From: Thoreauomyces humboldtii
Lineage: Eukaryota; Chytridiomycota; Chytridiomycetes; Spizellomycetales; Powellomycetaceae
Reading direction: 5' to 3'
DNA length: 28,330 bases
Assembly (NCBI GenBank): GCA_027596035.1
Contig: JADGJA010000241.1
Span: forward strand, 1 to 28,330
The notes beneath the pieces were generated by a model. That model made no database searches, had not been told where the DNA came from, and worked only from the letters and a program-made list of their open reading frames with translations. The position numbers were made by a program, and so were the translations under genes. Positions 1-7,267 of the stretch are shown here, piece by piece (positions within the stretch are counted from its first letter, which is position 1; each line of letters begins with the position of its first letter).

Positions 1-326
1 CCCCCACCTCCACCGCCGCCGTCCCCCACTTCCCCACCTCGGTCCAGACCTTGGCCCCCGTCACGACCGTAGTCCCTGTTGTCGTCGCTACCTCGACCGT
101 CGTCCCCGTCGTCGTCGCCACCTCGACCGTCAGTGCTGTCACCAGCGCCGCTCCCGTCTCCTCCCCTTCCTCCCCCGCTCAGCAGCAGGGAGGCCAGCAG
201 CAGGGTGGACAGCAGCAAGGTGGACAGCAGCAGGGTAACGGCTCTGCCGCCGGCCCCACTCCCACCGCGGTTCAGAAAACTGGCCGTCGTGCCTACGTTA
301 ACGGACAGTACTATGCCCGTGCCTAG
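1..326 (+). CDS. 3' end of a repeat-rich protein, 5' end outside the window
   Basis: The reading frame (codons starting at base 3) is open from the window edge to the TAG at 324-326, so this is a C-terminal fragment of about 107 residues. It has two copies of the 10-residue block VVPVVVATST, then a Ser/Pro/Ala stretch, then four Gln-Gln-Gln-Gly blocks, and ends in a tail finishing GQYYARA. Ser/Thr/Val-rich and Gln/Gly-rich tails like this are common in secreted or wall-associated fungal proteins, but no catalytic domain is visible, so no function is assigned. No in-frame ATG lies inside the window, which fits a start further left. A second overlapping frame (79-375) is also open, but this is only the shadow of the GC-rich repeats. 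Confidence 0.6.
   Translation, partial: PTSTAAVPHFPTSVQTLAPVTTVVPVVVATSTVVPVVVATSTVSAVTSAAPVSSPSSPAQQQGGQQQGGQQQGGQQQGNGSAAGPTPTAVQKTGRRAYVNGQYYARA
69..238 (+). repeat. Coding tandem repeats (30-bp unit x2, 15-bp unit x4)
   Basis: Two adjacent 30-bp units at about 69-128 encode VVPVVVATST twice. Four 15-bp units at about 180-238 encode Gln-Gln-Gln-Gly blocks. Both arrays keep the reading frame, so copy-number change would lengthen or shorten the protein without breaking it. Confidence 0.75.
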
Positions 327-776
327 ATCGTACCTCCATCTAGATGAACCCTTGAGCATTCCCTACCTTACATAGAAGTTTTTTTGTGCATTCCCTCTTT
401 ACCTTTCCCTCTGGTTTTCAAATGACATGAAGTCTGTCTCCATACTTGCTTTTTCGCTCCAACATACCGGGTACCCGAAGGTCATTGAAGCTTTTGGATA
501 CTGCTTGTCCCGCTAGCACGTCAGATCTACGCACAAAGGCCGGGACATTTGCCGTTCTTCCTGCTCCTTTTACGCGTGCCAGAACAACAGCATACCGGTA
601 ATCTATCGCAGCCCGGCTCGACCACCCCTCTCTGGAGGCATCAGTCTCCGTCGCCTGTTCTCGTCCAATCTGGAAGGTCCCAAATCAGAATGCCTCCGCA
701 CCTCATTGCGGGAACGCAAGTCTCTGGCTCAGGTGTCTGTCCTTTCGCTCAGCGAGGCGGTCAAGACGATTCAGAG
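327..776. other. Intergenic region and leader upstream of the KAPA synthase gene
   Basis: This holds the 3' flank of the fragment gene and the promoter and leader of the synthase gene. A T-rich stretch lies near 377-383. The synthase frame is open back to 549 but uses no ATG until 690. The next ATG is at 777. If 690 is used, the protein gains 29 residues. No RNA gene or mobile element is seen. Confidence 0.4.
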
Positions 777-2216
777 ATGTCGTTCACTTCGAATCCTTCG
801 TCTCCATCGGTTTCCGTTTCTTGTCCCGCTCACCGAAAGAGCAGCTCTGCTCGGCCTGCTATCCCACTCAGCCTACCTAAACCGTCAATCGCACCTGCAA
901 TACCACAAGCTCCGACCCTCATCCACCACCTCTCGACCGCACTCTCCAAACGAAAAGCTCAGAACCTACTTCGAACCACCCCCGTACCCGCGACCAACCT
1001 CGCCGACTTCAGCTCAAACAACTACCTGGGCCTCTCAGGCTCTCGGAACCTCAACGACCTGTTCCTCGCCAGTATATCGTCCAACGATGCTGCTTCATCA
1101 ACTGGATCCACAGGGTCCCGTCTTCTGACCGGCAACTCCTCCCTCGCACTCTCCCTCGAAGCCCGTCTCGCTCGATACCACGCCGCGCCGTCGGCCATCC
1201 TCTTCAACAGCGGATACGACGCCAACCTCGCTCTCATGGCGACGCTCCCGCAACCGACGGGCGCGGTCGTGTACGACGAGATGGTCCACGCCTCCATGCA
1301 CGACGGCATCCGTCTGGGACGCGCCCGCACGGGCCGTCCGTTCCGACACAACGACGTCGAGGACCTCGCGAGGGTCCTGGAGGACGTGCTGGGAGGAGGG
1401 GGATGTACGACGGCCGTGGTGGCCGTGGAGGCGCTCTATTCCATGGACGGCGACGTCGCACCTCTCGGCGACATGGTCGACGTCCTGGACCGATACGGGG
1501 GACGCGCGGTCCTCGTCGTCGACGAGGCTCACTCGACGGGGACCGTCGGACGCGGAGGGAGGGGACTCGTGTGCTCCCTGGGTCTGACGGACAGGGTTTT
1601 CGCTCGTCTCCACACGTTCGGAAAGGCGGTGGGCGCCCACGGAGCCGTCGTGGTCGGTCCCGCGGTCCTGAGGGACTACCTGGTCAACTACGCGAGACCT
1701 CTGGTCTACTCGACCATGATGGCGCCTCACGCTCTCGTGGCCGTCGGTTGCGCTTACGACCTGCTGGAGAGGGACGCGGATGCCTTGCAGCGAGAGTTGG
1801 ACAGGCTGGTGCGGTCGTTCAGGACGAGGATGGGAACCCTGGTGTTGCCGCAGGGAACGCATCTGTTGCCGTCCGATACCATGATACAGGGGATCGTATG
1901 TCCAGGTGCGTCGCAATTCTGCATGCTTGCAACCGTTCCCTTGCTTGGGAGTTCATTCCGCACTCTTACCTTTTTCTCTCCGTCGTTCCTCGACAAAGGC
2001 AACGCGCAGGTCGTGACGCTGAGCAACCTGATCCGATCTCGAGGTTTCGACGTGCGTCCCATCAGGTCACCCACCGTCCCTGCCGGCACTGAGCGCGTTC
2101 GGGTGTGTCTCCACGCCGACAACACGGACGCAGAGGTCATTGCTTTGGTGGATGCCATCGCTTGGGCGATCGAAGGGAACGTGGTCGAGAACAACATCAT
2201 CTTACATAGACTGTAG
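777..2216 (+). CDS. bioF: 8-amino-7-oxononanoate (KAPA) synthase-like enzyme
   Basis: This is a PLP-dependent alpha-oxoamine synthase, the family that condenses an acyl-CoA thioester with an amino acid. The BioF branch makes KAPA from pimeloyl-CoA and alanine in biotin synthesis. Visible signatures are SSNNYLGLSG, the Gly-rich TGSRLLTGN, HASMHDG, VVDEAHSTGTVG (Asp249 and His252 at the cofactor ring) and the Schiff-base lysine in HTFGKAVGAHGA (Lys283). The C-terminal FDVRPIRSPTVP matches the family. An intron at 1906-1998 (GTGCGT...AAAG, 93 bases) is proposed because the frame there reads a hydrophobic insert absent from the family. It is a multiple of three and has no stop. Exons 777-1905 and 1999-2216 give 448 residues, normal for the family. 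ATG 690 is an alternative start. The protein ends His-Arg-Leu. Related enzymes (ALAS, KBL, SPT) are less likely from the motif set. Confidence 0.87.
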   Translation: MSFTSNPSSPSVSVSCPAHRKSSSARPAIPLSLPKPSIAPAIPQAPTLIHHLSTALSKRKAQNLLRTTPVPATNLADFSSNNYLGLSGSRNLNDLFLASISSNDAASSTGSTGSRLLTGNSSLALSLEARLARYHAAPSAILFNSGYDANLALMATLPQPTGAVVYDEMVHASMHDGIRLGRARTGRPFRHNDVEDLARVLEDVLGGGGCTTAVVAVEALYSMDGDVAPLGDMVDVLDRYGGRAVLVVDEAHSTGTVGRGGRGLVCSLGLTDRVFARLHTFGKAVGAHGAVVVGPAVLRDYLVNYARPLVYSTMMAPHALVAVGCAYDLLERDADALQRELDRLVRSFRTRMGTLVLPQGTHLLPSDTMIQGIVCPGASQFCMLATVPLLGSSFRTLTFFSPSFLDKGNAQVVTLSNLIRSRGFDVRPIRSPTVPAGTERVRVCLHADNTDAEVIALVDAIAWAIEGNVVENNIILHRL

Positions 2217-2581
2217 AATACCATTAGATAGAGTGATTTGGCGTACTTTTTGGGGAAACTTGCATTGGGGATCATTCTACTGTATTAGCCACGCAAATAG
2301 CACTTGGTCCAGGGTTCAAACCCAAACTGGATAAGTGAACAAGTACAACAATAAAAAGGTGGAATATATGACAAGGTGGGCGGGGAGTGGTGGAAGGTAA
2401 AATAAGGGTGGGTTGAAAACGGCGCAAAGAAGATTACAATAAAGGTAAGGGAGGTGTGTAAGGTCCAAGAGGATTGTCTAAGGAGAGGAAATATGAAATA
2501 TCGTCCGAAGTCTCGTCTTCAAGAAGCTCGGGCCTCGCAAGTTGAGGACCTTGTCCGCTCGATGAGAGGAGCAGATATCGA
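2217..2581. other. Convergent intergenic region with A-rich 3' signals
   Basis: The synthase gene and the acyltransferase gene end toward each other here. AATAAA-like sequences on the + strand near 2349 and 2437 could serve polyadenylation. No further gene is seen. Confidence 0.4.
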
Positions 2582-4169
2582 CTAAGCGGAGCGGGCCATG
2601 TCGGGACCGACGGATATGGTCTCGACGACGGGTGGTTCGCCGGACTTTCCCGAACGCTTCTCCGACATCACCACGTAGCGATCTCCCTTGAGCTTGTCCC
2701 CGGGGACCGTGCCGTCGTCAACGGGCTTGACAAGGTATCGCCACGCGTACATGCCGAGGAGGACGCTCTGACGCTCGACGAGCTGGTAGAAGAAGAACGC
2801 GCTCAAGAGAGAAAGCGCTGCAAGGGCCACCCAGCAGATACCAACGATCTGCGAGAGCGGCTCGCCGCGACGGGAAAGAGCCAAACGTGGGATCAGCGTA
2901 TACAGGAAGGCTGGGTGGAGAAGGTAGACACCGGCGGCAAGGTGACCGAGGTGCTTGAAAACGTTTCGTCCCAGGAATTTGGAGACACCTGGCGAAAGCT
3001 CAAGGAACAGCAGCAGGAAGAACACCGAGAAGCTGTTTGCCGCGGAGATCTGGTGCAACATCGTAGGCACAGGTCAGCGACAACGTTAAGGGAGAAACCC
3101 TTAATCTAAGCAACCCACCAGCTCATTGCCTGCGCCTTCTTCGATTTGGAGAGCGCGTCCGGCCGTGTCGATTCCGTTGCGGATAGGTCGGACCCACACA
3201 AGAATGAAGGCCAAAGAGATGGAAACGATTTGTAAGGCAATGGCGAGGATGTTAGATCGAGGTCGACGAAGATGGGCGTGCACGGACAAATCGTGAAGCA
3301 TGTATCCGAGAATGAAAACCCAGTTCCATGAGAAAGTGGCCCAGGAGAAACCCAAGAGGGTAGCAAAGATGACATAGCGATTGGACGCAAGCTGTGCAGT
3401 CAAGAACGCAGTGAGATAGACCGCATAGGAGCCCCACATGAACCACGTAGTGGTCCACAGCATTGAACCGAAACGCTGCGCCTGAACTGGCGCATTGAAA
3501 GTGAACTGCGCAAGACACAAAGTAAAGCGGTTAGTAGGGATCTCCAAAGCGCTGAATTAGCCGGCGAGGGCCTGCATCACATCATTCTCACCAAGTTAAC
3601 CAGGTAGACTATCAAGCCTCGGAAGTTTCCGATCCCACACCATCCGGCAGGACCGGTCGTCATAGCGCTGGCTCCGATGAAGACGGTCTGCGTGGCTTCG
3701 GCGGCGTGTTGCGTGCTCCCATGAGCACAAAGTTGCCATTGCATGAGGGCGACGATGATGACTGGAAGGGCGAATCTGAAGGCCCTTCGAAACATGGAGG
3801 ACACCAGCATAGGGTAGTGAGGCTTGAATCCCGCGGACGTCGGAGCAGGTGGCATAGCCGACGCCGTAATGGTGCGTCCCGATATCATGAACAGTAGAGT
3901 GATTGCCCAGTTTGTGTCTCTGCGAGGCGAACAGCTTGTGGTCAGTTGCAAGGTTCGAGTTTCCCACGAGCATACAATTCACACTCTCACCGGAAGATTC
4001 CAGCCACCGAGGTTAGCGACATTGCAGATTTGCTTGCGTCAAACGTCGCCTGAGCAAAGTTCCCATTCATCACGATCAGGGCAGCCAGGAGCCTGAGAAT
4101 GCTGGAATAATGGACTCTGTAGAGGGGCGTGCTGGACATGGCCTCGACCGGCCTTGAGTTTGGCGACAT
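2582..4169 (-). CDS. Acyltransferase-3 family integral membrane protein
   Basis: Four exons, complement(2582..3049, 3119..3505, 3592..3919, 3991..4169), give 453 residues. Introns are 69-86 bases; the middle one has TACTAAC followed by GCGCAG. Exon phases are consistent throughout. The protein has many hydrophobic segments: LLAALIVMNGNF in TM1, LLFMISGR, FRFALPVIIVALMQW, the WTTTWFMWGS region, FATLLGFSWATFSWNW, ISISLAFILVWV-like helices, FLLLFLE and GVYLLHPAFLYTL near the C-terminus. These fit the AT3 family, which moves acyl groups onto sugars or lipids across membranes. The start is the first in-frame ATG (4169), downstream of a region without ATGs. In AT3 enzymes TM1 carries an Arg-X10-His pair; here the Arg is followed ten residues later by Asn (codon at 4061-4059). 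The C-terminus is a hydrophilic, Lys/Arg-rich tail. Substrate unknown. Confidence 0.82.
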
Positions 4170-5231
4170 GAGCGATTCAAAATACGATGTAGCAAGGCAG
4201 ATGGAAGACGCTTGAACTCCTTGACGACCGATGAGATGAAGACTCGAGCTGATCGTCGAGGATGCTGCTCGCTGCAGTATGTCTGCCAGATGGAATGTTG
4301 TGCGTGTGAGAATGCGAGTTGGACAGCCTCCCCCCACGTTCGCGCGAAAGCGTCGCGCGAGAAAAAGAGAAAGTCGTGCTGCGCAGAAACACACCAGTAC
4401 ACGTACCTGCTATGCCTATGAACTCTGGACGACGGTGATGCTTTGGATATGGACTATGCACGACGAGGAGCAAAGGAACGACGAAAACGAAAATTATGAG
4501 ACCATGCAAATACGAGTTTAGGGTTGTGAGGAGGCTGGGAGCAGAAAAGGCAAAGGATTGTGAGGAGGCTGGGTGCGCAAGGCAGCGCGCGTCACGCTCG
4601 GGAGGCTCTCTGGAGCGTCTTCTGTACAGTTGTACTGTGGAGCCGCGGCCCGTCGCGACTCGCAGGGTGTTCGAAGCCGTGGGTGTTGTAGCCCAAAGCT
4701 AAAAGGAAAACGCGGCATGGTTGCGCGCCTCGCTCGCGCGAGTCCTCCGCCCCGCTTTCGAAAACCTCCAGGCTTCTGGATGCTGCTCCATGCTGGCGGG
4801 TTTGTCACTCGCGGCGGGCTTCGAGACTCGAGATGTTCTGCCCGATGAAGGGGAAAACAGCGGCGAGCTCAGGGTAGGGGCAAGCTGGCGGCAAGAGCCG
4901 CTTATACCTATAACAATAGAGCTGTCCACTTTTCAAGGCTCGCCAGTCATCGCCGGCCAGCACTTGCACGGATTCATAACGGTCAAGTTGTAACAGACGG
5001 CAAAGCGTACTTCTAGGCGTACTTCCAACTGCGAGCAAGGTTCCTAGCGTCCGACAGTGGAAAGTCATGGTCCGTGTGGTCTCGCTATTTTGCTGCCGGT
5101 TCTCAAATAAAAATGCAAAAGAACCCAAGAGTCCTTGCTCACGCAGTTCATATCCAGTCCTTTATCTACACGAGTGCATCGTTCCACTCCACCACCTACT
5201 GAATCTGCAATCCCGTCTGCAAGTCCGCATC
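4170..5231. other. 1.06-kb intergenic region with a 16-bp direct repeat
   Basis: This lies between the acyltransferase start (leftward gene) and the CKS1 stop (also leftward), so it should hold the acyltransferase promoter and the CKS1 terminator. Several 60-110-codon ORFs on both strands overlap one another, lack splice or family support and look like chance. A 16-bp direct repeat (4524-4539 and 4558-4573) and a short hairpin (ACAGT-TGT-ACTGT near 4626-4638) are present. No RNA gene is recognised. Confidence 0.4.
4524..4573 (+). repeat. 16-bp direct repeat, 18-base spacer
   Basis: TTGTGAGGAGGCTGGG occurs at 4524-4539 and again at 4558-4573. It lies about 355 bases upstream of the acyltransferase ATG, a place where paired activator sites could sit. 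This is inference only. Confidence 0.6.
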
Positions 5232-5900
5232 TCAACCCACCAAACCTCCGACCTTCTTTCCTGCCGCTGCCCCAGCACGCTCGGGCTTAACAGCCTGCTT
5301 GACTACGTTGCCAGGAGCTGGGGGAACGGCGTTCGGGTATTTGATCTATTCAAGCAGTCGTCAGTTCGAGATGTCGTGTGAGAGGAATCTTCAAGCGAGA
5401 GGGACAGCGCAGACGCGCACCTGATAGTCCTTCTCTCGACGGAATAGCAGGATGTGAGGCTCAGGCGCGTGCCTCATGTAGTGTTCCCATCCCGGGGACT
5501 GCATAACTCCAAGGCTCCTCCACTCTTGGTCCGACATTAGGCCGTCTGGGGAGGCAAGTAGGAGGAACAGCGATGAGAGACGGCCGGGATTTCAAGGAAC
5601 GATTTGTTGCTTTGATCTCGATTACCGTCCGGGACCCATCGTGCAATTTGCTTGGGGAGCGTGACGTGTCGGTATTCGGACGTCTCGTCGCTATACCTGT
5701 TGCTGTAGATGATATCGTTCGTCTGGAGAATGGAGCGAACGTGAGTCTCTTCGCTTGAGAGACTCTAAGCTGTGAGAAATCAAGAGCAAAGGAGCGACGA
5801 TTCCTACGTAGGTGTCGATGTCGTGCTGGCGCTTGGCCGCGAGCTGCTCTTCAGTCAGAGGTTGCTGGTATTCGTCGTCGTCGGAAGAGTGGGCTGACAT
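5232..5900 (-). CDS. CKS1: Cyclin-dependent kinase regulatory subunit (Cks1/Suc1)
   Basis: Four exons, complement(5232..5345, 5421..5545, 5626..5722, 5808..5900), give 142 residues with consistent phases; introns are 75-85 bases. CKS proteins bind CDKs and dock phosphorylated substrates in cell-cycle control. The CKS fold is clear: [20 protein letters not shown], then [17 protein letters not shown] and [15 protein letters not shown]. The anion-pocket residues match the family: Arg in YSNR (Lys or Arg is usual), Arg of EYRHV, Ser and Trp of SDQEW, and Arg of LFRR. HxPEPH, the beta-hinge segment, is present. N-terminal acidic residues and a C-terminal Pro/Ala/Lys tail of about 37 residues extend the core. 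The loop between VPD and LMSDQEW is shorter than in fission yeast Suc1. A 107-base intron-like segment just upstream (5903-6009) could be a leader intron or could join an N-terminal extension. Confidence 0.93.
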
Positions 5901-6271
5901 GACTGTTTTCAAAGGAAAACGCGTTCGGGAAGTGGCGTGCGATGAACATGCTGGTGAGTTCTTTGACCCATGCACACGATGAGCACTTGAAGTTCGTGCT
6001 GATGCTTACCTTGCGGGGAGTTGAGTGATGCGACAAGCCTGACCGGGACTGCGGGGAGAGGGGTGCTGGGCCAAGCACTGAGGGCAACTTTCGCGTCTTC
6101 TATCGGACACACCTTCACCCGGGCCCGGACCCAGGCGTCTCGTTCGGACATGTCCGATGAGACCGGACCTCTGGAGTCCTGTGTCTCGCCGTCGTGAGCA
6201 GCAACGCTCGACCCGCACGTCTGACTCAAGTCCGCCATCAACTCCGGATCAGTCTCGGTCACTCGGTCCAT
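5901..6271 (-). other. CKS1 leader with probable intron; in-frame upstream ORF
   Basis: Reading leftward, an 87-codon frame begins with ATG at 6271-6269 and ends at a GTAAGC donor (6009). A matching acceptor (AAAACAG) ends at 5903, two bases before the CKS1 ATG. Splicing joins this frame in phase to CKS1 and would add 88 residues. Alternatively this is an untranslated leader with one intron. The upstream frame shows no known domain and overlaps the possible start of the BTB-like relic on the other strand, so I favour the leader reading. Confidence 0.4.
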
Positions 6272-6278
6272 CTTCGAT

Positions 6279-6928
6279 ATGCTTTCCGTACATCCTGGTA
6301 GATACTGGGGAGCAGATCGTGTGACCTGTAATGTGGCGGCGCTTGTCGGAGCACAAGACGTTTTCGCCGGACCTGAGATATTCAAGATGCTCTTTGACTT
6401 TGAGGACCCAGAACTCGATCCCTGGGCAATGGGTGTATGCTTCTGGCGAGACGCCTATCAGATTTTGGAGTGGGTTGAACTACCCTCAACCCGCTCTACC
6501 GTCCCATTCGATCAGGAGAAGTTGGTCGACACCATCCTGGAGGTGGAGGACTACTACAAACTTTCCGCGCATTCCGCAGAGATCTTGCGTCAAAATCAAC
6601 GATCATATCGCTAGGATCGAAGATATTCTCGCATCCCCTTCATGGCTCATCAGGGACTGCTGGGAGATCATGACTCCGCTCAGGTACCTCTTGACGCTCG
6701 GAGCGGACCGAAGCCGTTTGCATCCCCGGGCGCAAAAGATACTCGGACGCATTCCGCTCGAGGACATCTACTTTCATACCGAACTCTGGCGTAAGGAGGC
6801 CGAACGAGGCCGAACTTCTTGACCTCCCTGCCAATCGCGGTCATTTTACGCTCTCCCAGATCGTGGAAGTTGCTGCGGTGACGAACTGCCCTCGCAGGCA
6901 TGCCACGTGTCTTGGACGAGAATGGTGA
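6279..6928 (+). pseudogene. Frameshifted BTB/POZ-like protein relic
   Basis: Protein-like sequence runs through three + frames in turn. Frame one (6279-6614) ends in FDQEKLVDTILEVEDYYKL and then AEILRQ. Frame two takes over near 6595 with KINDHIARIEDIL, SWLIRDCWEIMTPLRYLL and IPLEDIYFHTELWRKEAER, and stops at 6822. Frame three continues from about 6800 with AELLDLPANRGHFTLSQIVE and VAAVTNCPRRH, and stops at 6926-6928. Each switch is +1 and no GT...AG pair fits at either point. The order (a small hydrophobic BTB-like start, a predicted helix after 'DQEKLVDTILEVEDYYKL', then a helical tail) resembles fungal BTB/POZ proteins, but the match is weak. Sequencing error at two sites is the main alternative to a pseudogene. 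The upstream edge may extend to about 6225. Confidence 0.45.
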
Positions 6929-7267
6929 CTTGCCGGAGCGACAAGGCTTATATCCTACTTTGCAACCTGCTCAGTCGTCGTGTACAGCCATATCCTCAAT
7001 TTTTCGTGTTCTCATATAACGAAGCTCTCCTCCTTGATACCTTTTGTCGTCCTTTGCAAACAAAACATCATTCCACATCGTGCTGCTACACCGTCCGATC
7101 TCTAACACCCCATTAGGGCTCTTGCCACAGGAACGCCCACCTCCATTCCCTCATTGCAATCTCGAATTAAGTTAAAAGTAAAAATGTTACAGTACGGCAA
7201 CGAAGCTACATAGGTGCAGAGGCGTGTTAGGACAGTCGGGTGCTGGCGGCCAAGTAACAAAACGGCG
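6929..7267. other. Intergenic region downstream of the BTB-like relic
   Basis: This is the 3' flank of both the relic and the leftward exonuclease gene. It is more AT-rich near 7000-7200. I see no gene. Confidence 0.4.

Noticed and set aside
1098..1916. 272-codon minus-strand ORF and 229-codon + frame (1403-2092) over the KAPA synthase
   Set aside because: They overlap the PLP-lysine region of a clear enzyme and have a Arg/Gly/Val-rich composition typical of shadow frames.
4177..4509. Minus-strand ORF with a hydrophobic start, seen as a possible first exon of the AT3 gene (with a GTACGT donor)
   Set aside because: It has no ATG: the frame begins at TTG, and the first real ATG in the region is 4169, which gives a full AT3 protein. 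A leader intron there is still possible.
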